From NCBI GenBank assembly GCA_001804805.1, contig MHBH01000039.1:1-64000 (forward strand): a stretch of 64,000 bases of DNA. The letters run 5' to 3'. Below, piece by piece: positions 32,713-41,883 of this stretch. A program made the position numbers and the translations under genes. The stretch comes from Lentisphaerae bacterium GWF2_49_21. Lineage in GTDB: Bacteria > Verrucomicrobiota > Lentisphaeria > Victivallales > GWF2-50-93. The notes beneath the pieces are model-generated. The model was not told the origin of the DNA. It did no database searches and was given only the letters and a program-made list of their open reading frames with translations. Positions within the stretch are counted from its first letter, which is position 1. Each line of letters starts with the position of its first letter.

Positions 32713-33975
32713 ATGAGCTCAAAACCTATTACTCTTGCGATTTGCGGGGCTGGGAGCAGGGGACTGCTCTCTTATGCCCCATACGCGTTGAAACATCCGG
32801 ATGAACTGAAGGTCGTTGCCGTTGCCGAACCGAGAGAATGGTTCAGGGATGAAGCCATGAAAAGACACAAGATTCCTGCGAAGAGCGTCTTTTCCGACTG
32901 GAGGGAAATGGCCGCGAAGGAAAAGCTGGCCGATGCCGTTCTCGTTGCGACTCAGGATTCCCTGCATAAGGAGCCGGCCATTGCGTTCATCAAGAAGAAT
33001 TATGATGTCCTTCTCGAAAAGCCAATGGCGTGCAATGAAACGGACTGCCGTGAAATAGCAGAAGCTGCAAGGGGCAGGAAGAGCATCTTCGCGCTTTGCC
33101 ATGTCCTGAGATATACCCCGTACTTCAGGAGAATGAAGGCCATCGTTGAAAGCGGAGTTCTTGGCCAGATCGCCACTGTCAGGCATATTGAACCGGTTGG
33201 ATTCTGGCATCAGGCCCATTCATACGTCAGGGGAAACTGGCGCAATGAAAAACTGTCATCCCCCATGATTCTTTCCAAATCCTGCCATGACATGGACATC
33301 CTGCTCTTCATCCTCGGAAAGAAATGCCTTCGTATATCGAGCTTCGGCTCCCTGATGCATTTTCGGAAGGAAAACAAGCCAAAAAATGCCGAAGCCAGGT
33401 GTCTTGACTGTCCATTGGCCGATAACAAATGTCCGTACTCCGCAAAGGCGTTTTACATGAAAATGGTAAACGATGGCAACTTTGGATGGCCACTGAGCGT
33501 CATTTGTACTGAGATGACTCCAGTGGGAGTTGAGAAGGCCCTGCGTAAAGGTCCTTACGGGCGCTGTGTCTACTCATGCGACAACGACGTAGTAGATCAC
33601 CAGATCGTCTCGATGCTCTTTGAAAACGAGACCACCGCATCGTTCACGATGACTGCTTTCACCCCGAAGATGCACCGCGAAACAGATATATTCGGCAGCC
33701 TCGGATGTCTCAGGGGCGATGGCAATATAATTAAGGTGACAAATTTCCTGACCGGCAGAACGGACGAGTTCGACGTCAATCGTGAATCAGGCGACATAAC
33801 TGGAGGACACGGTGGTGGCGATGAGGGACTTATGAAGGATTTTGTCAAGGCTGTCAGGGCACGTGATTTTTCATTGCTGTCCTCTGGTCCTGAAGTTTCC
33901 CTTGAGAGCCACATGATGGCATTTGCCGCTGAACGCTCCCGCAGGAACAATACCGTCGAACGAATTGAACTGTAA
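32713..33975 (+). CDS. Gfo/Idh/MocA-family oxidoreductase
   Basis: AGGAAGG precedes ATG 32713; 420 residues. The Rossmann domain starts ITLAICGAGSRGLLSYAPYA, followed by VVAVAEP and the conserved DVLLEKPMACNETDC lysine-proline box. The C-terminal sheet domain contains HIEPVGFWHQAHSYVRGNW and SKSCHDMDILLFILG (catalytic H/D region). A cysteine group, RCLDCPLADNKCPYSA, seen in a subset of the family, may bind metal. These NAD(P) enzymes oxidise or epimerise sugars and inositols. It follows the hydrolases by 47 bases and likely processes their released sugar. Confidence 0.9.
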   Translation: MSSKPITLAICGAGSRGLLSYAPYALKHPDELKVVAVAEPREWFRDEAMKRHKIPAKSVFSDWREMAAKEKLADAVLVATQDSLHKEPAIAFIKKNYDVLLEKPMACNETDCREIAEAARGRKSIFALCHVLRYTPYFRRMKAIVESGVLGQIATVRHIEPVGFWHQAHSYVRGNWRNEKLSSPMILSKSCHDMDILLFILGKKCLRISSFGSLMHFRKENKPKNAEARCLDCPLADNKCPYSAKAFYMKMVNDGNFGWPLSVICTEMTPVGVEKALRKGPYGRCVYSCDNDVVDHQIVSMLFENETTASFTMTAFTPKMHRETDIFGSLGCLRGDGNIIKVTNFLTGRTDEFDVNRESGDITGGHGGGDEGLMKDFVKAVRARDFSLLSSGPEVSLESHMMAFAAERSRRNNTVERIEL

Positions 33976-34028
33976 AATCTGTGTGTGAATGGGCCTGATA
34001 TTTTCATAGGAATCAAGGAGCCTTTACG

Positions 34029-37000
34029 ATGAAATGTTTTTTCTTTTCCAGTACAATAATTGTATCCATGCTTTCACTGTCCCTGTTGCCGGGTGCGGCA
34101 AATCTTTCATTTGGAGCCGAAGGAGATACCGCTGTTCCAGCTCAGGTAAAAGTTGAAGTAAAGGGGGATTGGCAGTTCAAACCGGACAAGGAAAATATCG
34201 GGCTCAAGGAGGGATGGGACAAGCCTGGTCTGGATGATTCCTCATGGAAAGCCATTAAGGTTCCGATGTCATGGGAAAAACAGGGATATGATTATGATGG
34301 AGTTGCCTGGTACCGGCATAAGTTTACAGTTCCTGCGGACTGGCGTGGGAAAGAAATCGTTATAATGCTTCCGTGTGCTGACGATACTGATGACACTTTT
34401 ATAAATGGAACTAGGATAGGAGGTCTTAATAAGGCGCCGCTTGTAAGACGGGCCTACAAGATCCCCGGTAACATAATTAATCTAGTAGGAGAGAATCTTA
34501 TAGCCATAAGAGTTGAAGACCATACGGGAAGCGGGGGATTAACTGAAGGCAGGGCCGAACTTGTTGTTCAAAATCCTCCGAGGTCGGCCATGAAGAAAGG
34601 CAACCAGGATGAATCAGTCCCTGAAATGGAACTCTCATGCAACGAGAGCAGGAATATCGGCAGATGGAAAAGTCATGGCCATGTAGGCAACAGCCGCATC
34701 AAAACATCATTCCAGGAGAATGCGTTCAACGGAAAAAACGTACTGGTTGCGGAAATAGGTTTTCCCCAGGCCTCAAGTGAAAGACTCACATGTCCGCTGG
34801 AGAAGAATGAAAATGGCGATGTATGGGATGTACATGGTTACGGCTATATATCCTTCTGGTACAATGCTGAAGAAACCCAGGGGGATGTTTTCATTGACCT
34901 CCCAAGAGGAAATTCAACCTATAGGGGCAGAGTCGCCATATTGCCTGGGAAATGGAGAAAAGCGGTCCTCCCGTTTTCGATGTTCTATCTTGCGGGCTAT
35001 CATCCCCGTCCACCATACCCGAGGCTCGAGAACCTCAGAGGCATCGGCGAATTGAACATCACTACCTTGAGCAACTCCCTCAGGACACCCGGGAAAATTT
35101 CGTTTTCTGATTTCAAGGTCGGAAGCTTCAGGATGTCCAAGGCTTTCTCCAGGATAGATTTTTCACCGGTCAGTCTCGGAGATTTCTGGAACTGCTGTCC
35201 AGATAAAAATAACGAAGGAGAAAAAAATGGTTGGTTCAAGGCCGATTTCAATGATTCCTCCTGGAGTTCCATAATTGCAGGCGGAAAATGGAAGACACAG
35301 GGGATCGAGCCTGCCGACAGGACATGGATCAGGAGGAATATCTTCATTCCTGCCGAATGGCAGGGGATGCCTCTGGAATTCACCTGCAGGAATCCTGTCA
35401 GGGGCGCCTTGTGGTTCAACGGCGAAAAGTGTCCGCAGCAGTCTGTAAACAAGAGTTTCTTCATAACGGTAAAAAACATAAGATATGGAGCGCTGAACCA
35501 GATAAGCCTGTGCCTTGAGAATAGCAGGACCACCATACTCGAGGTTCCGGAGATTGTGCCAGGAATATTGTCCGTCGTCCTGAAAACCGAGGGTGAGCCG
35601 GAGCCGCCGCAGACATTTGATTTCGGAATACGACCGCCGTCTTCCATGGAAATATCATTTCAGTTTCCCGGCAATATGATTGAGCTTCCAGATGGGCTTA
35701 AGCTCAAATACGACCTTATAGACTATAATTTCCGCCGGCTGCAGACAGGCGAAGTACCAGTTGTGAAAAACCAGGACGGGATGCTTGTTGGAACTATAAG
35801 GTTGGACAAGGAAGGAACAAGGCAGCTGTACTATTCTGAATTCTTCGAATATCTCGCGGTCCTGAAGGACGCCGACGGCAACGTCGTCTTCACAGGAGGG
35901 GGGCGCATCAGCAACATATCATATGCCAGCAGGGACGCAAAAGAACTCGCACCGCTCCAGGAGGCATTCGAGGAGACTCCCTACGGCAGGCTCAGGCTTG
36001 TTGATAGGATCGATTGCGCGGCAGATCCCGAGAAAGACGATCATCCATACAAGGAAGGCGGCATAAACTGGGGGCGTTGGCTGGGAAGCCTATACTACTA
36101 CAATTGGATAAAAGGCATTGATGTCGAGGAAATACTTGGCAGGAAATGCCGAACAGCGGGTAACAGTGAATGGTTCGGCTACAGGATTGGGCGCGGACAG
36201 CTGAAGCCAGGAAGCCTGTATCTTTTAAGAGTCGTATATCCCGAGGACAAGCCCCGGTATGTCCCCATGCAGATTGAAACGGGCTGGAACTTCTCCTGTC
36301 CCGGCTGGAAGAACGGAGTTTCCCCGGAAGATCCGTTCGACAATTACCCGTTGAGCGGGAAATATGAAAATTATGACAATATTGTCGCCTTGGATGACAC
36401 TACTTACGGGCAGTGGGGCTTCTACGGGGACAATCCCTCCGGGCGCGGGTTCTGGGTCTTCTTCATGGATACGAATGGGGCTTTCAGGGGATATCCGAAG
36501 AGCCAGTTCAAGGGAGGGCCGGCTGTTGCTGAAATAAAGCTCTATGAAATAGGAAATCCTAAGGAGCATTACCCCCGAATAAATTTTCCTGAGGGGCTTC
36601 CCCAGAGGATACTTGCGGCGGATTGGGAACGCGAACCCCGGATAGATCCCGAAGGAGTCTCCGAGATGTCGAGGTTCATGGGACTGAACATGATATCTCC
36701 CGTAATACTCAAATGGCAGTTCATGGCCTACTGGGATACTAAGCTCGGTTACAATAACATGGAACCTTTCGGATGGGCTGCAGTCGCCAGGGACGGCAAG
36801 GAACATCTCGTATATCAGCGTTTCCTTGAAGCGACCGCCAAGGCAGGAATAAAAATGGCACCCCGGATTGAATATGGCGGTTCCAGCTTGCTCCCAGATG
36901 AGGCAAAAGTAATTGACCCGAACGGCAAAATTGCAAAACCAGTACGGTTTTCCGACTGGGGGGCGGATATTCTCCATCCAGCGACCTGGGAGGAGGTTTC

Positions 37001-38105
37001 GCAGCTGATTGATGAACTGGTCGGGAGATATTACAAGGAATATCCCCAACTATGCGGAATTTTCTTCAGGAGCCGCTGTGGACGCCTCCAGATGGGATTC
37101 AGCAAGTTTGACGTGGAGCTCTTCTGCAGTGAGACAGGCGAGAAATTCCCTGCAGCCGTTAAAACTCCCGCAGAAATTGCCAAGTGGGCATCATCAAAGA
37201 ACATATTTCCAAAATATGAAGAATGGTGGCAGAGGAAAAAAGCGGACTTCCTCACGAAAATAGAGAAGAAACTCCAATCATATAGGCCCGACATGAAGCT
37301 GTTCTACTACAACTGGGACGGGGACAACTGGACCATGAACATTCGGGGCCCGACGAACTCGGACGAATGGGCCATGCTGTACGACAACAGCAGGAAGAAT
37401 GTCATCTATGAGAAGGAACTTGAGCATTTCAGGAAATTTTCCAGTGCAGATTTATTGGATAAACTTAAAAATATGAGCCCGGCACATAATAAAGCCAGGC
37501 CCGATCTGCTTAAGAATATTTCAGGAATAAACTATCTGGCTCCTGTATCACTGAGATACTGCGCGGACAATCCGGAGTATCTCAAGTATTTTGAAACAGG
37601 CAGTGGGCTTGCCGTGAGCCACATGGTGCTCTATGAGGAAGTAATAGCCAAGTTCTGCCAGTACAGCAAGTTCGAGGGTAGCATGCTGACTCCTGCAGGT
37701 CCGGCATTCAGCATGGCTTTTGAACTGTGGGCGTGGTTTTACGGTGATGCGAACGTGCTGACGTTCACGTCATATACCTATGGACGCGGATTTGCCGACG
37801 CCCACCGCCGTTTTGCTCAAGCCTATCTGGCACTGCCAGCCATAAAGGGAACTGACGTGGATATTGGCAATCCAGACATAAAAGTAAGGACATACGATAC
37901 CAAGAACGGAATTTATCTCGGGGTAGGACATAAGGGATACAAGTCCACGGAATTGGCAATCACTATACCTGGAACCTGGAAAGGCTCGGAGACTGTGACT
38001 GATCTTGTGACGGGAAACAAAGTGGATATGGAAATCAAGGTTGGGAAAATTTCATTTAGAATTGAGGCAGGGCCAATTGAACTGAACAGCTATATCATAA
38101 AATAA
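34029..38105 (+). CDS. large secreted multidomain protein, sugar-binding/glycosidase-like (1358 aa)
   Basis: AAGGAG precedes ATG 34029. A signal peptide (IIVSMLSLSLLPGAANLSFG) leads into a GH2-type sugar-binding jelly roll (GDWQFKPD, DDSSWKAIKVPMSWEKQ, VAWYRHKFTVPADW, ADDTDDTFINGTRIGG). A second copy-like segment occurs near residues 395-500 (KADFNDSSWSSIIAGGKW, TWIRRNIFIPAEWQG). The C-terminal half contains a barrel-like region (MGLNMISPVILKWQFMAYWD, AGIKMAPRIEYGGSS, YPQLCGIFFRSRCG). Secreted and probably acts on complex glycans. I cannot name the GH family or the catalytic residues. Confidence 0.7.
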   Translation: MKCFFFSSTIIVSMLSLSLLPGAANLSFGAEGDTAVPAQVKVEVKGDWQFKPDKENIGLKEGWDKPGLDDSSWKAIKVPMSWEKQGYDYDGVAWYRHKFTVPADWRGKEIVIMLPCADDTDDTFINGTRIGGLNKAPLVRRAYKIPGNIINLVGENLIAIRVEDHTGSGGLTEGRAELVVQNPPRSAMKKGNQDESVPEMELSCNESRNIGRWKSHGHVGNSRIKTSFQENAFNGKNVLVAEIGFPQASSERLTCPLEKNENGDVWDVHGYGYISFWYNAEETQGDVFIDLPRGNSTYRGRVAILPGKWRKAVLPFSMFYLAGYHPRPPYPRLENLRGIGELNITTLSNSLRTPGKISFSDFKVGSFRMSKAFSRIDFSPVSLGDFWNCCPDKNNEGEKNGWFKADFNDSSWSSIIAGGKWKTQGIEPADRTWIRRNIFIPAEWQGMPLEFTCRNPVRGALWFNGEKCPQQSVNKSFFITVKNIRYGALNQISLCLENSRTTILEVPEIVPGILSVVLKTEGEPEPPQTFDFGIRPPSSMEISFQFPGNMIELPDGLKLKYDLIDYNFRRLQTGEVPVVKNQDGMLVGTIRLDKEGTRQLYYSEFFEYLAVLKDADGNVVFTGGGRISNISYASRDAKELAPLQEAFEETPYGRLRLVDRIDCAADPEKDDHPYKEGGINWGRWLGSLYYYNWIKGIDVEEILGRKCRTAGNSEWFGYRIGRGQLKPGSLYLLRVVYPEDKPRYVPMQIETGWNFSCPGWKNGVSPEDPFDNYPLSGKYENYDNIVALDDTTYGQWGFYGDNPSGRGFWVFFMDTNGAFRGYPKSQFKGGPAVAEIKLYEIGNPKEHYPRINFPEGLPQRILAADWEREPRIDPEGVSEMSRFMGLNMISPVILKWQFMAYWDTKLGYNNMEPFGWAAVARDGKEHLVYQRFLEATAKAGIKMAPRIEYGGSSLLPDEAKVIDPNGKIAKPVRFSDWGADILHPATWEEVSQLIDELVGRYYKEYPQLCGIFFRSRCGRLQMGFSKFDVELFCSETGEKFPAAVKTPAEIAKWASSKNIFPKYEEWWQRKKADFLTKIEKKLQSYRPDMKLFYYNWDGDNWTMNIRGPTNSDEWAMLYDNSRKNVIYEKELEHFRKFSSADLLDKLKNMSPAHNKARPDLLKNISGINYLAPVSLRYCADNPEYLKYFETGSGLAVSHMVLYEEVIAKFCQYSKFEGSMLTPAGPAFSMAFELWAWFYGDANVLTFTSYTYGRGFADAHRRFAQAYLALPAIKGTDVDIGNPDIKVRTYDTKNGIYLGVGHKGYKSTELAITIPGTWKGSETVTDLVTGNKVDMEIKVGKISFRIEAGPIELNSYIIK

Positions 38106-38116
38106 AACTTAAATTA

Positions 38117-40330
38117 ATGCTCATGAATTTAAAAATTAATCCACTTGCTGCCCTGATTATTACTACGTGTTTTATAATAATGACAGAAATATTTACCCTC
38201 ATCGCAGTTGAAAGCCAAGTTCCAAGATCTGAGGGAGCAAATGAAGAAATCCGAATTCAGAAGCCTGGCAGTGCAGTGAGCAATATAGAAAAGGAAGAGA
38301 AAAGCAGAGGGGATATCCATGGAATTAAAAAGGATGAACGCGTTGTTCTTGATCCTCCAGTTCCTGCAAGCGTATTGTCAAAAGTGCAGCTGGCTTTTGG
38401 ATTTGATAGGCTTGTACAGGGATACACAGGTCGCACGGTGCGCCTTAAAAGATTAACGGACGGGGTGGAAGCCGATTACGGATTTGACGGTGATGGTTAT
38501 TTTGAATTGGACGCAGTAAAAAAATGGGCAGGCCGTGGCGATGTCTCGGTGGTTTATTTCATGGACCAGAAAAAATCAGGAAAACTTCTGCTGGCGGAAG
38601 TTGGCATTGCCTATTTAATCAAGGATGGAGCCATATCGAGATTTGGCTGCAGCTGGGATCCCAAGACAGGATTACTGTCAATGATGGATGTTGGTGGTAT
38701 AGGGGCAAGGCTCGAAAATGGAGCATGCCTGAGTCTGCAGGATTCTGGAATTACTGTGGAATCTGGCCTTGAAATCATACCGTTGTTCTCAAGCCTGCTT
38801 CGCAAAGGGAACAATGTAAACGATCCAATAGTAAGAGGCTGCGATACAGGAGAAGAGTATTACCTGAGCTACGGCAATAAATCGGGCAGTCTCAACTATA
38901 GGACGATGGTGGGAGGATATGTCTTCTATTTGAACAGGTCCAACATCAGTCCAGCCGGAAGCATTTCAGCATTTCCAACAACTGGCAATCATCCTGTAAT
39001 CAAACAATACGGGCAGAGGGTTCTGGCTTTTGGTATGTCTGCTGATCGCCTGAAGGCATATGATTTTGGCAGGCTGCAGTGCAGCAAGGCTCTTACAGAT
39101 GCAATTATAAAGGCTAATACTAATGACAAATTCGGCAATGGCAGGCTGGTTATTGGTGCAGGAATAACAGCTTCCGGGGAAATAAACAACCTCGGCAAAG
39201 CAAGGATTTTGTTTGGTGGTGTGATTGTTACCTCCACACTTGCAGATTTAGAAAGATTCTTCCTGATGACAAAATTGGGGGCTGCCGGACAGCAGCATCA
39301 GCTTGCCACCAGATCACAGATCGAGGAGTTGTTTGATGAGATAGTGGATTTCAGGGATCTCGATACAAAAACATATACGGTTTCAGGCAAGAAGGGGAAG
39401 ATTGTATTTGAGCTGAACACCACTGAACCTGTGACCTACTACGGGAGGACAAAATATCCTGCATGGACATATGACCACACGATCCCCGACATAGGGCTCC
39501 ATGGATTGAACACCGATGATGAACTGAATTACGCCAATGTATTCGACTCAAAAAGCACATACTTTGCCGGACAGTCAACCGGCTCGATAATGTCAGTGCA
39601 TTGGAGAAGTCCGAAGTCCTTGGGCAACTCTCTCGGCCAATGGATTGCACAGGGGAATGGTTCCGTTCTTGACTTCAAAGGCGAACAGAAACTGTGCACC
39701 AATTGTTCATTGGCGCTGGGATTCGACCACGATGGTACGGGGATGACCAATCTAATGGCGTCCAGCAAGGACGGCAGCAACTTGTTCATAGGCAGGCCGT
39801 TTGCCGGCACCACCATGGTAAACCACACTTCCAACAGGGCATATGCCGGATATGACATACAACTGCTGAATAACAAGTTCACATATGGTGAAAAGGCGCT
39901 GGGGCTTGTGTGGACCGAACAGATCTGGCTGGAGAAACTGAACCTTAGAAGGCCCGTTCCTGAGAACATAGCATATCCATATACCAATGCCGGAAACTTG
40001 TACCTGCAGATAGGGACATTCCAGTCACCCGCCGGATATGATAGACATGGAACCCAGGCTGAAAGAGACGCTTTGGCATTCAAGGCGACCAACTACTCCT
40101 ATATATCCCCTCTTATGGGGAATGCGATGGGGCACATTGTCGGCGATATAGCCTGCCAGATAGAGCAAGGTTCTGTTACAGACAGCGTGGATGATGCGCG
40201 GATCATGTGTTCTGGACGTTTAGCCAATGTGAATGGCACAAGAATCCTCTGTGGATTTGCCAGGAGGCCCCTCTCTTTGCCGGAGATAGAGAAGATCACG
40301 GTCAACCTATATAAGATATTGGAGAAATAA
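38117..40330 (+). CDS. secreted or anchored protein with arabinofuranosidase-B-like lectin fold (737 aa)
   Basis: An N-terminal hydrophobic helix (LAALIITTCFIIMTEIFTLIAV) indicates export or anchoring. Then FDRLVQGYTGRTVRLKRLTDG, DYGFDGDGYFELDAVKKWAG and VSVVYFMDQKKSG follow. This reads like the start of GH54/arabinofuranosidase-B catalytic domains (S-Y-x-G-x-A-IRVRR...D-x-GF...TWYDQSG), a concanavalin-like sheet. A second sheet-rich half includes HDGTGMTNLMASSKDG. The resemblance is to the fold only, since the GH54 catalytic residues are not evident. 11 bases after the 1358-residue gene, so in one operon. Confidence 0.5.
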   Translation: MLMNLKINPLAALIITTCFIIMTEIFTLIAVESQVPRSEGANEEIRIQKPGSAVSNIEKEEKSRGDIHGIKKDERVVLDPPVPASVLSKVQLAFGFDRLVQGYTGRTVRLKRLTDGVEADYGFDGDGYFELDAVKKWAGRGDVSVVYFMDQKKSGKLLLAEVGIAYLIKDGAISRFGCSWDPKTGLLSMMDVGGIGARLENGACLSLQDSGITVESGLEIIPLFSSLLRKGNNVNDPIVRGCDTGEEYYLSYGNKSGSLNYRTMVGGYVFYLNRSNISPAGSISAFPTTGNHPVIKQYGQRVLAFGMSADRLKAYDFGRLQCSKALTDAIIKANTNDKFGNGRLVIGAGITASGEINNLGKARILFGGVIVTSTLADLERFFLMTKLGAAGQQHQLATRSQIEELFDEIVDFRDLDTKTYTVSGKKGKIVFELNTTEPVTYYGRTKYPAWTYDHTIPDIGLHGLNTDDELNYANVFDSKSTYFAGQSTGSIMSVHWRSPKSLGNSLGQWIAQGNGSVLDFKGEQKLCTNCSLALGFDHDGTGMTNLMASSKDGSNLFIGRPFAGTTMVNHTSNRAYAGYDIQLLNNKFTYGEKALGLVWTEQIWLEKLNLRRPVPENIAYPYTNAGNLYLQIGTFQSPAGYDRHGTQAERDALAFKATNYSYISPLMGNAMGHIVGDIACQIEQGSVTDSVDDARIMCSGRLANVNGTRILCGFARRPLSLPEIEKITVNLYKILEK

Positions 40331-40387
40331 TATGATAAAAATGATTGAAGTCCCGGGAATGATAATTGAGCTTATGAGATTTTAAAT

Positions 40388-40618
40388 ATGGGCAAGTTCT
40401 TCAATGCAGTCGATAATCTTGGTTCATGCCTCAGGCATTTTCGTTCCGCAAAAGCAAGCAATGATCTGCGCGCGGAGGATTTAGCCGGCAAGTCATTCAA
40501 TGAGCTGATGAAAGCAGATGTTTTAGACATGGACGACAGGAAGGTGCTTGAGTTCATTCTCAGGATTGAGGGCAGGAGAGGCGATGTTCGGTATGAAAGG
40601 GAAGATTTTAAAAGGTAA
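40388..40618 (+). CDS. small hypothetical protein (76 aa)
   Basis: A charged, helical 76-residue protein (MGKFFNAVDNLGSCLRHFRS, DLAGKSFNELMKADVLDMDD) with a basic end (RGDVRYEREDFKR). No recognised family, membrane segment or metal site. The start has only a weak ribosome site. It sits 5 bases before the zinc-ribbon gene, so the two are probably a pair. Confidence 0.5.
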   Translation: MGKFFNAVDNLGSCLRHFRSAKASNDLRAEDLAGKSFNELMKADVLDMDDRKVLEFILRIEGRRGDVRYEREDFKR

Positions 40619-40623
40619 GCATC

Positions 40624-40815
40624 ATGGGAGAATCTGATAATAAAGAAGACACGTATGAAGAAAAATGCTCTCGATGCGGGAGAGGACTGAAGGCGGGGGA
40701 GGGAAGGTTCCGTATGTCTGATCAAGTTATATGCGTGGAATGCTTTTACAAATATCATCCCCTATCTCATGCTCAATCTGGAGATAGGGCGCAGAAGGGA
40801 TTACTCCTCATGTAG
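40624..40815 (+). CDS. small zinc-ribbon protein (63 aa)
   Basis: Two CxxC pairs, KCSRCGRGL and ICVECFYKYH, separated by about 22 residues, define a LIM/zinc-ribbon-like unit. AAGG at 40614-40617 precedes the ATG. A degenerate copy exists at 26573-26737. The tail after HPL is not conserved between the copies. Likely zinc binding; function unknown. Dispersed repeat copy C begins right after it. Confidence 0.6.
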   Translation: MGESDNKEDTYEEKCSRCGRGLKAGEGRFRMSDQVICVECFYKYHPLSHAQSGDRAQKGLLLM

Positions 40816-40841
40816 GGTACTTCCCGTCCTGTGAGCAGGAT

Positions 40842-40902
40842 GACTTCTGGGCAACTTCGCCCAGATGTCAGACAATGTAAGGGAATTCCGGCGGACTGGG
40901 CT
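40842..40902 (+). repeat. dispersed palindromic repeat, copy C
   Basis: TCTGGGCAA-CT-TCGCCCAGA (40846-40865) has 7 perfect outer pairs and one mismatch. The following bases (TGTCAGACAATGTAAGGG... CCGGCGGACTGGG) match copies B and D. It lies between the zinc-ribbon gene and the convergent AraC gene, possibly acting as a two-way terminator, though no T-run follows. Confidence 0.6.
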
Positions 40903-40951
40903 GTAAGAAAAAGTGGATTATTGAGGCAATTGAATTCCCTGGACACGCGCA

Positions 40952-41785
40952 CTAGATATGCCTGGCGTTCCGGAACTGTGAAGGAGTAAGCTTCTTTTTC
41001 CTCATTAAGAACTTGGCAAGATAATTTGCGCTGGCAAAGCCACACGCGCGCGCCACGGCTGATATCGGACTGTTGGTCTCCCTCAGCAGTGCAAGAGCCT
41101 TCTGTAGACGGATTGAATCGAGATATTTCTTCGGGGACATACCGAGTTCGGCCTTGAACTTCCGGTGCAAGGTGCAACGGCTTTGACCCGCCCTTTCGGC
41201 CAGCGCGTGGACATTCAGATCAGGACAGGAGATGCCTGCGGCTATTTCTGCCAATGGCAATTCTGTCTGGCATCCTCCGATTTTTCTTTTCTTCCTGGAA
41301 CTCCTGTAGGCGATATCTGCAATGAACCGGTAGGCTTCCCCGCTTGCGGACTTTTCCCCGGCTGGAGAAGGATTCCTGATATATGTCGCAAGAGTGGAGA
41401 ATCTATTTTCCGGACACGGTCCTGCAAAAAAGGGATGCCGGGGGATTTGGAATGCTGTAATTAGGGCTTCTGCATAAGTTCCGTCAACCGTGAACCAGCG
41501 ATATACCCACGCCTTCTTGCCCGCTGTCAGCCTGTGTGGGCTGTCAGGAAAACAAACTGCGATGCAGCCTGTTCCAACCGGATAATCCTTTTTCCCGATT
41601 AGAACTGATCCTTCCCCCTGCACAGTCCACAGTATCTGCACAAAATCAATTGTCCTTAGTCCACTGCTCATGCCCGGTGGGAAGAACGCACGTCCGACAG
41701 AACGAAGTCCCAGCGGTACACCTGGGCTGATGGGATCCGTCCGAAGCAGGAACATTTCACTTATTCTTGATACATTATTACCCAT
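40952..41785 (-). CDS. AraC-family transcriptional regulator
   Basis: The 277-residue protein has a cupin-like N-terminal sensor (VQILWTVQGEGSVLIGKKDYPV, CFPDSPHRLTAGKKAWVYRWF). The C-terminal double helix-turn-helix follows: LNVHALAERAGQSRCTLHRKFKAELGM, PISAVARACGFASANYLAKF and the F-R-x-x tail). The first HTH is followed by SPKKYLDSIRLQKALALL, the usual linker helix. It is divergent from the QueG-like gene, with repeated ACATTATTACC sites at its own start, so it probably controls both. Ligand unknown; AraC proteins with cupins mostly sense sugars. Confidence 0.88.
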   Translation of the reverse strand: MGNNVSRISEMFLLRTDPISPGVPLGLRSVGRAFFPPGMSSGLRTIDFVQILWTVQGEGSVLIGKKDYPVGTGCIAVCFPDSPHRLTAGKKAWVYRWFTVDGTYAEALITAFQIPRHPFFAGPCPENRFSTLATYIRNPSPAGEKSASGEAYRFIADIAYRSSRKKRKIGGCQTELPLAEIAAGISCPDLNVHALAERAGQSRCTLHRKFKAELGMSPKKYLDSIRLQKALALLRETNSPISAVARACGFASANYLAKFLMRKKKLTPSQFRNARHI

Positions 41786-41860
41786 AGATGAAACATTATT
41801 ACCGTTGTGTTATCTCTGACAAAATAATATCTTGTGTTATAGACGTGATACAATATTACC
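41772..41860. promoter_or_regulatory. operator-like repeats between the AraC and QueG-like genes
   Basis: ACATTATTACC occurs at 41772-41782 and 41793-41803 (21 bases apart, two helical turns), and ACAATATTACC at 41850-41860. A second direct repeat, TTGTGTTAT, lies at 41805-41813 and 41832-41840. Same-orientation repeats spaced by whole turns are typical half-sites for AraC proteins. The first copy lies within the first codons of the AraC gene, so binding there could also repress the regulator. Confidence 0.6.
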
Positions 41861-41883
41861 ATTTAATAGGAAGGATTGCAAGC

